Shown: one piece after another, positions 1-10,970 of the stretch
Layout: every line of letters begins with the position of its first letter
Position numbering within the stretch: position 1 is the stretch's first letter
From: Dugong dugon
Lineage: Eukaryota; Chordata; Mammalia; Sirenia; Dugongidae
Direction: 5' to 3'
NCBI GenBank assembly: GCA_030035585.1
Contig: CM057468.1
Coordinates: 51,332,145-51,396,144, forward strand
DNA length: 64,000 nucleotides
Notes under the pieces: model-generated
Database searches by the model: none
What the model saw: only the letters and a program-made list of their open reading frames with translations
Told to the model about the DNA's origin: nothing
Program-made: the position numbers and the translations under genes

Positions 1-465
1 TACCTGGCATAATTTTTTCAAGGTTCATCCATGTATCAGTACTCCCTTCCTTTTTTATTGCCAAATAATATTCTGTTGTATGGATATACCACATTTTATT
101 TATCCATTCATCACTTTATACACATTTGAGTTGTTTCCACTTTTTGGATACTATGAATAATGCCGCAATGTCTCTGTATAAGTATTTTTGTGGATGTATG
201 TATTCAATTCTCCTCAGTATATACTCAGGAGTATAATTGCTGGATCTTATGGTAACTCTATGTTTAACATTTTGAGGAACTGCCAAGCTCTTTTCCAAAG
301 CAGCTACGCCATTTTACACCCCCACCAGTAGCGTATAAAGTTCTAATTTTTCCACATCCTCACCAACACTATCTATCTCTTTGATTCTAGCCATCCTAGT
401 GGATGTGAAGTGGCATCTCATTATAGTTTTTATTTGATTTGATGACTAACGATGTACCTGTCTTT
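1..465 (-). mobile_element. Old L1 LINE, ORF2 C-terminus and 3' part (fragment)
   Basis: Read on the minus strand this gives the C-terminal end of an L1 ORF2 protein, with a recognisable block near 116-298 (YRDIAALFIVSKKWKQLK, like the AALFTIAK block of L1 ORF2). The same plus-strand wording (CAAGGTTCATCCATGT, CACTTTTTGGATACTATGAA, TTTTCCAAAGCAGCTAC) recurs at 42240-42290 and 50350-50720. The piece is cut by the window start and by decay near 465. It is an old mammalian L1 fossil with no intact frame. Confidence 0.9.
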
Positions 466-477
466 TAATTATTATTA

Positions 478-665
478 TTATGCATAATCTGATTCAATCC
501 TCAAAAACAATTCTCTGAAGCAATCATGACAATATATTTCACACAGGTAGAAACTACATTTCAGAAAGGTTAAAACTCACCCAATATCACTCAACTAGGG
601 AATACCGATACCATGATGCAAACCTAGACCTGCCTGACTCCAAAGACCTGATCCTAACCTCCAGG
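478..665 (-). mobile_element. MIR SINE (diverged)
   Basis: Reverse MIR core: ATTCAATCCTCAAAAACAA, a diverged ACAGGTAGAAACTACA block, CAGAAAGGTTAAAACTCACCC and CCTGCCTGACTCCAAAG follow the order of the reverse MIR consensus. Heavily diverged, so the ends are approximate. Confidence 0.65.
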
Positions 666-1024
666 CAACAAGTTTCCAGAAAGTTAACCTAACAGACGGT
701 CTTGAGGCTTAGGAAACAAGTTCCAAAGCAAATGAACTAATCACTCTGTTAAGCTTCCAATTATCCCGCCCAGACTGTCCTGTCATACTGAGAAATGAGG
801 TCTGGAGAGATGCCACTAGCAGAAAAAGGTCTACTTTACAGTTACAGTGTAGAACTGCCAAAAACCAAAGCTCGCCAGCTCCCTGCAGCATATGGTCCTA
901 TGGAGCACAGGACCAAAAACAAGTCTTTATCACTTATTTTTCAAACATCCCCACACCTAGGGACACTGTGGGCCGATGGACAACATTCTCAGGACCTCAA
1001 CACAGCAGCAGGAGAGAGTGTCAC
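666..1024. other. Unassigned non-repeat stretch
   Basis: No family recognised. Short open frames on both strands (for example 795-1058) lack any recognisable protein pattern and are probably chance. Confidence 0.4.
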
Positions 1025-1114
1025 TTCCTTGGTATGTGGCCTTGTGCAAGTAACTTAGTTTATTTAAACTTTAGTTTTCTCATGTGTTCTATGTGGGTAA
1101 TAGTAGTATTGTTG
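1025..1114 (+). mobile_element. MIR, left half of a split copy
   Basis: Forward MIR middle part (TGGCCTTGTGCAAGTAACTTA, then TTTTCTCATGTGTTC and GGGTAATAGTAGTA). It stops where the consensus would continue into CCTACCTCATAGGG. The matching right half resumes at 1592, after an AfroSINE and a reverse MIR. Confidence 0.7.
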
Positions 1115-1311
1115 TTGTTGGGTCCTGTCGAGTTGGTTCCAACTCATAACGACTCCATGCGACACAGTAGATGCCCCATAGTTTTCTTGGCCGTAACCGT
1201 TACAGAAGCAGATCACCAGGTCTTTCTCCTGTGGAGCGGCTAGGTGAGTTCAAACTGTCGGCCTTTTGGTTAGCAGATGAGTGCTTAACCATTGCACCAC
1301 CAGGGCTCCTT
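1115..1311 (-). mobile_element. AfroSINE, near full length
   Basis: On the minus strand the head (GAGCCCTGGTGGTGCAATGG) contains a tRNA-like A box and the tail contains the reverse of GTTGGTTCCAACTCATAACG. It lies between the two halves of a plus-strand MIR. Confidence 0.92.
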
Positions 1312-1334
1312 AACAGTGGTATTACTTCATATTA

Positions 1335-1590
1335 ATAATGGATAACTATTATAAAGGGCTTACCACAGACCACACACTGCTCTGAGCACTTTATACATAT
1401 TAATTCATTCAATCTTTTCTACAACCCCATGGAATAGTCTGAGTAAGACCTATGATTGTCCTTACTTTACAGAGGACAAACTGAGGCACAGAGTTGAGTA
1501 ATTTGCTCTAGATCACACAGCTAGTAATGGCAGAGCTGAGACTCGAACCCAAGCAATGTGAGAATGAATCACCACTAGACCACACAGTGT
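1335..1590 (-). mobile_element. MIR SINE, well preserved
   Basis: Reverse MIR with the classic series AACTGAGGCACAGAG, TTGAGTAATTTGCTCTAGATC, CACACAGCTAGTAATGGCAG, ACTCGAACCCAAGC. It sits within another MIR of opposite orientation. Confidence 0.9.
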
Positions 1591-1591
1591 C

Positions 1592-1700
1592 TTCATGTTG
1601 TGAGAATTAAATGAAACAATGCACGTACAGCATTTAGCACAGTACTAGGCATATGCTAAGTGCTTAATTGATGCTAAGCCATTTTTATTGTAGTCATCAT
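1592..1700 (+). mobile_element. MIR, right half of a split copy
   Basis: Forward MIR 3' part: TTGTGAGAATTAAATGAAAC, CATTTAGCACAGTACTAGGC, TAAGTGCTTAATTGATG. It continues the consensus interrupted at 1114. Confidence 0.75.
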
Positions 1701-2224
1701 CATCTTCATCATTACTTAAGAGCTGAAGCAGAGGACAACATTTAGAGCCAAGACATTACAGCACAACTCCAAAGAGCAGACTTCCAACCTTTAGAATAGT
1801 CTTATAGAAACAGAAACACTATTTACAAGACAGGATCTTAAAATCCATCCTAGAGGCATGGCACCCTTTTAAGCACCCATTTATGCACACAGCACGGTAA
1901 CTGCCAAAGGAGCTGAATGGCACTGTGGACCACCCGGGGGAGTCCCCCGATAAAAGCCCCCAAAGCCATTTGGAACACCGTCAGCAGGGGATCATCAGTG
2001 TGCTCATCCTTGCAGTTGATGCCTCCCTACCTGATGAACTTGAGAAACTGCCACATCCTTTCTTAAAACGAGAAAATAAAACTAATTAGAAAAGTCTTAC
2101 ATTGTAATTTGCAGCCTACTTCTAACGCTAAATTCAGTCAGAAGAGGAAAGTCAAGACCTCAAGGCTGTGAGTAGAGCTCTGAGGTTCTTCACGCCGCGG
2201 GCTCCTCCTCAGAATGTAATAGGC
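1701..2224. other. Unassigned stretch, apparently single-copy
   Basis: No repeat family recognised. Mixed composition with a few CpGs (around 2190-2205). No long open frame or splice-bounded coding stretch seen. Confidence 0.4.
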
Positions 2225-2312
2225 ACATCTCAGAGGAGCCTTCCCTGGCAACCCCATTTAAAGCACATTACCCCCAGTTCCCCAGTTTTTCTCCACCATG
2301 TAATGCAATTCC
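2225..2312 (+). mobile_element. L2 LINE fragment
   Basis: GAGGAGCCTTCCCTGGCAAC followed by CCCATTTAAAGCAC resembles the L2 3' region (GAGAGGCCTTCCCTGACCAC, CCTATTTAAAAT). Short and diverged. The 340 bases after it hold nothing I recognise. Confidence 0.5.
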
Positions 2313-2654
2313 TAATTATCTCAAACACCTGCATATGATAAACTCCCAAATAAATAGAAACCCCTCCATCCCTACCCCAATGATAATGAGGGTCGACTAT
2401 GCTACTCACAGGTGAAACAGTGTTTTATTTTGGAGGAGAAAGAGGAGATTTAGATTACTCTAAAGGGTGACCAGAAATACCCCCATGAGCAATGTGATTC
2501 ACCTGAGCTGCTTTTTAATAGTTTCCATTTAGAAGATGGGACAGTATAAATAGAAGATGGTTCTTAGAAGCCAATCTCAATACTGTGATCATTCCCCGAC
2601 ACATAACCACCACCTCCCTACCCTACCGGCACTGCCCCCAAAGTCTCAGAAGGG

Positions 2655-2858
2655 ACCTGGGGACAAGTGTGAGCTTGGAGTTGGACAGGTCTGATTTATG
2701 TCCCAGCTCAGTCACCACCTGGACAGACTTCAACAATTTTTCTCTGAGCCTCAATTTTCCTCCTCTGTAAGACAGAGATAACTCAATGTTATGGAGGTAT
2801 TATGAGGACTAGAGATTTTATAGATGAAACACCTGGAAAATAGTAGGTATACAATAAA
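2655..2858 (+). mobile_element. MIR SINE, interrupted by an AfroSINE
   Basis: Forward MIR (TGAGCCTCAATTTTCCTCCT, TATTATGAGGACTAGAGA, ATAGTAGGTATACAATAAA). Its last bases reappear at 3070-3097 after the AfroSINE, which duplicated 12 bases of it. Confidence 0.85.
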
Positions 2859-3069
2859 AAACCAGTTGCCACTGAGTCAATTCCAACTCATGGTGACCCC
2901 ATGCATGTCAGAATAGAACTGTGCACCACAAGGTTTTCAATGGCTGGTTTTTGAGAGGCAGATCGCCAGGCCTTTAGTCCAAGATGGCTCTGGGTGGACT
3001 CAGTCAAACCTCCAGTCTTTTGGTTAGCAGCTGAGCATATTAACCATTTGTACCACCCAGGGACTCCAA
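2859..3069 (-). mobile_element. AfroSINE with 12-bp target duplication
   Basis: Near-full-length reverse copy. The sequence GTATACAATAAA is present at 2847-2858 and again at 3070-3081, a perfect target-site duplication. The host sequence is the 3' end of the MIR. Confidence 0.95.
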
Positions 3070-3099
3070 GTATACAATAAACAGCAAATATTATGATTA

Positions 3100-5515
3100 T
3101 GTGGCATGAGCCCCAAGAGTTGAAAAGAGCAGTACTGTACCACTCATCTGTCAGTTTCTCAAACTGTGGTGGCTTGTCTGTTGCTATGATACTGGAAGCT
3201 ATGCGACCTGTAGTTAAATACCAGCAGGATCATCTATGCTGGACAGGTTTCAGTGGAGCTTCCAGACTAACACAGACTAGGAAGAAGGACCTGGTGGTCT
3301 ACTTCCAAAAAAAGTGGCCAGTGAAAACTTTATGAATAGCAGTGGAACGCTGATACAGTGCTGGAAGATGAGCCCCTCAGGTTGGAAGGCACTCAAAATA
3401 CCACTGAGGAAGAGCTGTCTCCTCAAAGTAGAGACAACTTTAATGATGTGGATGGAGTAAAGCTTTCAGGACCTTCATTTGCTGATGTAGCAAGACACAA
3501 AATGAGAAGAAACAGCTGCAAACATCCATTGATAATAGGAACATGGAATGTACGAAATATGAATCTAGGAGAATTGGAAGTCATCAAAAATGAAATGGAA
3601 CGTATAAAGATCGATATCCTCGGCATGAGTGAGCTGAAATGGACTGGTATCAATGATTCTGAATCCGAAAATCTTATGGTCTACTATGCTGGGAATGACA
3701 AACTGAAAAGTAATGGCATCGCATGCATCGTCAAAAAGAACATCTAAAGATCTATCCTGAAGGACAACACTGTCAGTAATAGGATAATGTTCATACACCT
3801 ACAAGGAAGACCAGTTAATGTGACTATTATTCAAAATTAAGCACCAACCACTAATGCCAAAGATGAAGAAACTGAAGATTTTTACCAACTTCTGCGGTCT
3901 GAAGTTGATCAAACACACAATCAAGGTGCACTGATAATTACTGGTAATTGGAATTCGAAAATAGGAAACGAAGAAGGATCTGTAATTGGAAAATATGGCC
4001 TTGGTGATATAAATGACGCTGGAGAACAAATGATAGAATTTTGCAAGACCAACGACTTATTCATTGCAAATACCTTTTTTCAAAAACATAACAGCAACTA
4101 TATATAGGAACCTCATTGGACAGAAAACACAGGAATCAAATCTACTACACCTGTGAAAAGAGACACTCGAAAAGCTCAATATCATCAGTCAGAACAAGGC
4201 CAGGGGCCAACTACAGAGCAGACCATCAATTGCTCATATGCAAGTTCAAGTAGAAGCTGAAGAAAATTAAAACAAGTCCACCTGAATTTGGAGACCATCT
4301 CAAGAACAGATTTGACACACAGAACACTAATGACAGAAGACCAGATGGGTTGTGAGATGACATCAAGAACATCATACATGAAGAAAGCAAAAGGTCATTA
4401 AAAAGATAGGAAAGGAAGAAAAGACCAAAGTGGATGTCAGAAGAGACTCTGAAATTTGCTCTTGAACGTAAAGTAGCTAAAGCATATGGAAGAAATAATG
4501 ATGTAAAAGAGCTGAAGAGAAGATTGTAAAGGCGGCTGGAGAAGACAAAGTATTATAATGAAATGTGCAAAGACCTGAAGTTAGAAAACCAAAGGGGAAG
4601 AACACACTCAGCATTTCTCAAGCTGAAAGAACTGAACTTATTCAATCTGTATGCTGAGCAAATAATCTGAGAAGCTGAACTATATGAAGAAAAACATAGC
4701 ATCAGGATTGGAAGAAGACTCGTTAACAGCCTGCAATGTGCAGATGACACAATCTTGCTTGCTGAAAGTGAAGAGGACTTGAAGCACTTACTGATAAAGA
4801 TCAATGACTGCAGCCTTCAGTATGGATTACACCTCAGCATAAAGAAAACAAAACCCTCACAACTGGACTAATAAGCAATATCATGATAAATGGAGAAAAT
4901 ACTGAAGTTGTCAAGGATTTCATTTTACTTGGATACATAATCAACACCCAAGGAAGCAGCAGTCAAGAAATAAAACGACGTTACATTGGGCAAATCTGCT
5001 GCAGAAGACCTCTTTAAAATGTTCAAAAGCAAAGATGTCACTGTGAGGACTAGGTGCGCCTGACCCAAGCCATCATATTTTCAATCACCTCATATGTATG
5101 CGAAAGCTGGACAATGAATGAGGAAGACCAAAGAAGAATTGATGCCTTTGAATTATGGTGTTAGCGAAGAATGTTGAATATACCATGGACGGCCAGAAGA
5201 ATGAACAAGTCTATCTTGGAAGAAGTATAGCCAGAGTGTTCCTTAGAAGCAAGGATGGTGAGACTTCGTCTCATATACTTTGGACATGTTATCAGGAGGG
5301 GCTAGACCCTGGAGAAAGACATCATGCTTAGTAAGGTAGAGTGTCAACGAAAAAGAGGAAGACCCTTGAAGAGATGGATTGACACAGTGGCTGCAACAAT
5401 GGGCTCAAATATAGCAACAATTGTGAGGATGGCATAGGACCAGGCAGTGTTTCATTCTGTTATACACAGGATTGCTATGAGTCAGAACCAACTGAACAGC
5501 ATCTAACAACAACAT
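3100..5515 (+). mobile_element. RTE-clade LINE, copy 1 (internally deleted)
   Basis: It begins with a 5' leader (3100-3357), then an apurinic-type endonuclease region (from about 3530), a linker, the remnant of the reverse transcriptase ending with ADDT-like GCAGATGACACAATC near 4741, and a 3' part ending in an AAC-rich tail near 5510. Compared with copy 2 (44081-47772), about 800 bp is missing at 4638: GAACTGAA (= 46113-46120) is joined directly to CTTATTCA (= about 46918). The missing part covers the fingers and first palm motifs of the reverse transcriptase, so this copy could not have retrotransposed after the deletion. An AfroSINE follows directly. Confidence 0.9.
3358..5450 (+). pseudogene. 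RTE endonuclease/reverse transcriptase ORF, broken
   Basis: A frame open from 3358 to 3747 carries the endonuclease start: IIGTWNVRNMN (metal-site Asn) and LGMSELKWTG (catalytic Glu). Downstream the frame is lost by stops and indels, although IITGNWNSKIGNEEG near 3935-3975 still shows the GDWN motif with Asp changed to Asn. The reverse-transcriptase part keeps only the ADDT region (about 4740) and the C-terminal domain; the rest is deleted. The protein of an intact relative would nick genomic DNA and reverse-transcribe its own RNA in the nucleus. Clearly dead. Confidence 0.85.
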
Positions 5516-5524
5516 ACCTGAACA

Positions 5525-5735
5525 AAGGAGCCCTGGTGGCAAAGCGGTTAAGCGCTCAGTTGCTAACCAAAAGGTCAGTGGTTTGAACCCACCAGCCACT
5601 CTGCAAGAGAAAAATGTGGCAATCTGCTTCCGTAAAGATTACAGCCTTGGAAACGCTATAGGGCAATTCCACTCTGTTCTATATGGTCGCTGAACTGGAA
5701 TAGACTCGATAGCAATGGGTTCATGGGTTATGTCT
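5525..5735 (+). mobile_element. AfroSINE, full length
   Basis: Starts GGAGCCCTGGTGGCAAAGCG and carries A-box-like and B-box-like (GGTTTGAACCC) pol III motifs; ends with TAGACTCGATAGCAATGGG. It lies only about 10 bases after the tail of RTE copy 1. Confidence 0.95.
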
Positions 5736-6610
5736 GAACAGGGAGAAGATGAGAGAAATCAAGGTGCAAGAAAGGGAGGCTGGAAATCAAAATGAGATAC
5801 CTGATTGCTGAAGGAACTTGTGCAGTGCTGCTGTGAAATAAATGATTATGTGGAGATGATTAGAAGGTAATTTTATGTAATACAAAAAGGCCATATTCAT
5901 CAGCACAACACAGAGCAAGAGATGAGAAGAGGCATGCAGAGGGGCCGGTTCCAGTTGTGGCTCCAGTGTCTGAGCAGGTCTCTTGTCACCGCCCCATCTC
6001 ACTGCAGGCCCTGAGTACATCCTTGCTCACAAAGAGGTTTGGGAGGGAACATCCATCTTTTTCACGAAAGTGATAGCAACAATTAAAATGTCATAAAAAC
6101 GACTGAATTATCCCCCATTTCTTTGGTGATCAGGTAATTTTAATTTTTCAATTTCCCTTTGAGACCTTTGGGACCCTTGGAACCAGGGACAGTCTAAAGC
6201 CCTAAACGTACATAAAATTAATTAACTCTTCATTATTTAGCTCCATTTCCAAGTTCTCTTTTCCACTGGAGTTAGAAGTAGGCAGATATCAGCACCAAAT
6301 GGCAAAGAAGAGACTTGTGTTCTCTGTCATACCTCCACTGGACACTCAAGAAGTTCTGCTGTTGATCAGTATTTCTTCTTTCTTCCATTTTTGCCTACTC
6401 CCTCTCTCCAATCACACTCCCTGTTCTCCTCACAAGACAGCTATGTTGCCCATTAGGATGCTGTGAGGACAGCCAGGCTGAGAACCACAGTAACAAAGAA
6501 GGAAGAAGGGGGGCCATCATCTCCAACCATGAGCTGGGTGGAAGACATGCCCACCCCATCAGACACTTAGTCTCCTCATTCTACAGAATGATGTCAAGTA
6601 TCTCTGCTTA
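5736..6610. other. Unassigned stretch
   Basis: AT-balanced sequence with no repeat family or gene recognised. Confidence 0.4.
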
Positions 6611-6614
6611 ACCC

Positions 6615-6745
6615 GGTACACAAGGCTCCCACAATCTGCTCCTAGCCCTCACTTTCAGCCCCATCTCTTACCACTCTTGCTATTACCAGAGAGACTAGAC
6701 CCCAGAACTAACTCCCACTCCTGGCCCATTTGTTCCATGGAGCCA
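6615..6745 (+). mobile_element. L2-like fragment
   Basis: CAAGGCTCCCACAATCTGCT, CCCATCTCTTACCACTC and neighbouring words follow the L2 3' region (aaggccctccacaatctg, catctcctaccactc). Confidence 0.55.
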
Positions 6746-6759
6746 TGCTACATCTGAAA

Positions 6760-6945
6760 ATGTGGGGCACTGCTGGGTTTGAACCTAGCACTACCACAGA
6801 CAAGCTTTGTGACTTGGGCAAGTTTCTTAACCTCTCTGAGCCTCAGTTTTCCCATTTACAGAATGTGGATAATATCTTTTTCATAGGTTCACATGAAGAT
6901 TAAGTGAGATGACACATGCCAAGTGCCTGATACATGCATGACAGG
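6760..6945 (+). mobile_element. MIR SINE
   Basis: Forward MIR with GTGACTTGGGCAAGTTTCTT, AACCTCTCTGAGCCTCAGTT and GAAGATTAAGTGAGATGACA. Good preservation in the core. Confidence 0.92.
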
Positions 6946-8856
6946 AACTGCCCACAAGACACCCATCCCTCCCCGTAGGTTAGATGTGGGAAGGAACAAG
7001 GCATGAAGAAGGAGCTTCCTGTTGACATTCTGGTCTCCCATATTAATGTACCAATAAGAGATTCAGCTGTGTCAACAATCTCTTATTATACATGCAAATC
7101 ACCTCTGTGACTGTTGAGCTTATCAACTCTTTAAATCAGGTTAGTACCTTCCAGAGTTTGAGATTTCAGAGTTAGGATTGAGATCCAGAGGGGCAAGGTT
7201 ATTTTTAAAACCTTTTTTAGGAAGGAGGTAGATGACCAGGAAGACCTTTGGGCATCCAGATTTGGGGTTGGGGAAGGAAAACAGAAGAGGAGAGAGGGAG
7301 GAAAAAGATCCTGAAAAGGAAGAGGCAGGGCATTACGTACAAACTTGTCCCACTTTGTCATTGTGCCTTCGGCTCTGGTGGCAGCTGGAATGCACTGACA
7401 CTACCCTGCCTGCTGCCTCTGGCACTGTCACAGTGGATGGAGACATCAAGACGCATCTGTCAGGCTGCCGTGTCAGCTCACCCCAGTTCAGCCAGGCCTC
7501 TCAGTACAGGCTCTTTCTGCTCCCGTCCAGCCTCGGCACCTCCCACACAAAACCCTTCCCTGTCCTCTACTGAGATGACAAAGCAAGGATGGAAAGAGAA
7601 GTGAGGGGAAGGATGGCGAGAGATGAACACATATGAAAGTAGGTCAGAATCCTGCTCCCTCCCCCTGCTCCTCATGCACACACAGTACAGTATTTCCAGA
7701 TCAAAGCACCGCAAGAATTTGTCCCCCACCATGGCTCACACTGTCTTTAGCATCTTGCCTGGTATGGCACGTCATATGTTTCAGACAAGTCAATTTTCAT
7801 AGCAGATGTATTAGATCATGGGCAGACCAAGTAGGACTATCACTATTATTTAAAAAAAAAAAAAAAAAAAAAGGAGACTGTGGTCCAAAAATGTTGGTCC
7901 TTTCCCAAATTCCAACTGCTAGTTAGGAACCAAGCCACTGTGGAATGCAAGTGTCTTGATTCTTCATTTCAAGGTAGGGGTCAGGCCTCAAATTTTACAC
8001 TAAGCCTTTAAATCACTAAGTTGCAGGGATCTGGGTGGGAAGTCTCCAACTAGTTCCTCATTAACTTAGGTGCCCATTTACCCTCGTCTCATAGACCAGG
8101 AAGGTGTTAATGAGCTAGATATTTGGTTTTCAGACAGTTCTTTGCTAGGGACTCCTTTACACAGATTTAATCACATGTGGACATTCAATACGTAAGACTG
8201 ATAAAAGGGTGTGGTTTGGCTGGAGGAGCAGAGCTGAGACCCCAGTTACTAAGCCCCTTCGTCACCTGCTGTGTGGAACGCAGGATACCACAGAACACCT
8301 TTTGAAAACTGTTGCCCCAGAGTGTCTGTGAGGGGCTAAAGATTTAGGATATATAAATTGTCACTATAAACAAATGAGATAATTAATTAGAGTAGCTAGC
8401 TGAGTGCCTGATGTGTAGCAAAGTTTATACCTGAATACCGTCATCTCCCCCAGCAGGTGGGGCCCACACATCTAAAACGCTGCTCCTGGCCATTCCTTTG
8501 CATGAAAGCATCGAATGACTTGCCAAATGCTAATAACTTCAGATAGGGGTATACTTTACAGCATACTAAACCAAGTACGTCCTCTACCCAGGTAGGTATG
8601 CAGAACAGGGGCCCACCAACCATCCCAGCAGGACGTGGGAATGGGGATCCGGACAGGAAAACTCTCACAGGCCAGGGGCAGGGAGGGCAGCAAGAAACCC
8701 AGCCTACATGAGACCACGGGCAGGAAGGGAGGAGCTGCAAGTTTGGAACCCTGTCTCTGCCGTGACAACTCATGAGGTTTCTACGACCTTCATCTCTGTT
8801 GTCCTTGATTTTCCCATCTGTCAAATGAGGCAGGTGTGAAAAACTTTCTGACTCTA
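6946..8856. other. Unassigned region with a poly(A) run
   Basis: No family recognised except an adenine run at about 7852-7872. Two overlapping open frames (7232-7573, 7248-7604) show no conserved pattern, low-complexity starts and no splice logic; I treat them as chance. Confidence 0.4.
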
Positions 8857-8858
8857 AA

Positions 8859-8893
8859 GTGTGTGTGTGTGTGTGTGTATGTGTGTGTGTGTT
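8859..8893. repeat. (TG)n microsatellite
   Basis: About 17 TG units with one TA interruption near 8879. Likely length-polymorphic. Confidence 0.95.
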
Positions 8894-9868
8894 TATAAAA
8901 TAGCAGGGAGGAGAGAGGCCAGCGGGAGGAAGTGCTAGAAAGGAAAGAAAGCAAAAAGGGTATAGGATAAACCCTTACATCTATTTTAGAATTATGCTTC
9001 TGCACAATCTCTTTCACCCACTATGTTCAATATTCTCAGTGTACGCAAGAACTGAAGCAACCTCTAATCTGGTCAGCGTTGCTAGAAATCCACCATGAGG
9101 CCCACCTCCTTCTCTTACTACTCAGGGCTCAGCCTCACAGTCACCACCCACCCCTAACCCCAAAGGACAAACAAGTGCCCCTTGGCCCCCTCAGTCCAAG
9201 AGCCCGGCATGCATCAACCAGCAGCATGGGTCAACCACAGAGAAGGGACCCTGGAAGAGGGGAGGGAATCTGGGGGTCTCAGATACCAGAGCAAAGTCTA
9301 GAAGAGGGGCAAGCTCTAGGGGGGCACATTGGTTAGCCCTGCAGGGGAAGTGTTTCCAAAGGAGAGCCAGAATGGGCCCCCTATGAGGCAGGCCCAGAGC
9401 AGCCGCCCAGTGGCTTGGGTTGTAGGGTAGTTTTACCCATGACTGTTTCCCTTCTCCAACTCCAAGTATCTGCTCCCAGCTCAGTAAGACCTTTTCACAT
9501 GTAATGCAGATAAAGATAAAGAAGGCACTTTGTCCTAATGCAATGGTTCCCAATATTGCTTTCATGGGACTATCTTCCATTATTATGTAAGGAAAGGCCT
9601 AGAATTTGCAAAAATCATTTTTACAAGATTTTTAATTAACCTTACTAGAGAAGATAAAATGCCACATAGTACCCCCAAGGTTTTCTGGAGAGGAATGGTA
9701 GAGAAGGAAACAAAGACCCAAGTGTTACTTCCAAAGAGACTGAGGACACTTCTCTAAGGGAAGTCATGTAACATTTCAGCATCACCCCAATGTCATAATT
9801 ATTCATTGCCCTCTTCATTTGTACTTTGTTATAAAACTGCATTTAAATAAGTGGCTGTTCCTCCTTTG
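8894..9868. other. Unassigned stretch
   Basis: Purine-rich near 8900-8960, otherwise ordinary. The antisense frame 9191-9580 has no recognisable protein signature. Confidence 0.4.
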
Positions 9869-10028
9869 GAGCCCTGTGGCACAGTGGATAAGAGCTCAGC
9901 TGTTCACCAGAAGGTTGGCAGTTTGAATCCACCAGTCGCTCCTTGGAAAACCCTATGGGGCAGTTCTACTCTGTCCTATAGCATCACTGTGAGTCAGAAG
10001 TGACTCACAACTGGTTTTTTGGTTTGGT
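9869..10028 (+). mobile_element. AfroSINE, internally short
   Basis: Head GGAGCCCTGTGGCACAGTGG, then CTCCTTGGAAAACCCTATGG directly after the tRNA-like part. It lacks the middle block (GAGAAAAGACCTGGCAATCTG) present in the longer copies, so it belongs to the short subtype also seen at 21233 and 49545. Confidence 0.92.
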
Positions 10029-10592
10029 CTTCCCTCCTTTGCCCTTCCTACCACAATACCTTAAATGGAAGACAAGCACCACATTAAAAACCACCCAAGG
10101 TTGATGCTAAACTCAACTTTGTTGCTAAGCCACTACAGAGCTAAAACTCTCCACCAATACTTGGCATCAGAATTAGCCATAGGAATGGGGGTTCTTTTTA
10201 ATTTTCAGCTTTTATGGCTTTTAAAATTAAACGAACCCTCTGCACCCATGCTCATTCTCAGTAGGTACAGAAACTTCCACTGGCACTTAGAAAATGATGA
10301 CATATTACAGATGTGATTGCTGCAGCCATTATCCCTTTGTTACTTTAAAATGGCCGCACACCATTTTTAGTCAGGTTTCTCAACTGAGAGAGTGGGAAAC
10401 AAGGCCATCCTCTAATTACTTTTAATCCCAATTATCTGGGCAGCTGCCTGAATTCTGATCTTCTCTTTGTCAGTGGAAGCATGACATGACTGGAAGACAA
10501 GAATAGGCTCACAAAACTTTCATAAGACTGCCCGATTTCTATCTTCAGTCATCACTGTCATAACTATCTCCACTCCTTATCCACCCTCTAAA
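10029..10592. other. Unassigned stretch
   Basis: No repeat or gene recognised. The frame at 10065-10316 is not distinguishable from chance. Confidence 0.4.
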
Positions 10593-10766
10593 CCTTGCTA
10601 CTCAAAGTGTGGTCCATGGACTCACAACAGCAGCATATCCAGAAGCCTTGTAGAAATGCAGCAGCACCTCAGGCACCACCCAAGACCTACTGGATCAGAA
10701 TCCCAGATGCACGACGTTCCCTAGGGGATTCTTGTGCAAGACAAAGTTTGAGGCATCCTTGTGTTA
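10593..10766 (+). mobile_element. MER5-like hAT fossil
   Basis: CTACTCAAAGTGTGGTCCAT, TGTAGAAATGCAGCAGC, CACCCAAGACCTACTGGATC and AAGTTTGAGGCATCC follow the MER5A-type consensus. A non-autonomous, long-dead DNA transposon. Confidence 0.85.
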
Positions 10767-10770
10767 GCTG

Positions 10771-10970
10771 AAGAGCTCTGGTGGCACCGTGGTTAAGCCC
10801 TCGAATGTTAACTGAAAGTCGGTGGTTTGAACCCATCGGCTGCTCTGAGGGAGAATCATGTGGCAATCTGTTTCTGTAAAGATTACAGCCTTAGGGACAC
10901 TTTGGGGCAGTTCTACTCTGTACTACTATAGGGTCACTATGAGTTGGAATTGACTCGATGGCAATAGGTA
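10771..10970 (+). mobile_element. AfroSINE, long subtype
   Basis: Head AGAGCTCTGGTGGCACCGTG, B-box-like GGTTTGAACCC, middle block GAATCATGTGGCAATCTG, tail GAATTGACTCGATGGCAAT. It is wedged between the MER5 fossil and the MLT1 LTR. Confidence 0.95.

Noticed and set aside
7232-7604. Two overlapping plus-strand open frames of 113 and 118 codons
   Set aside because: Overlapping in different frames, no domain, no splice logic, and purine-rich low-complexity starts; consistent with chance.
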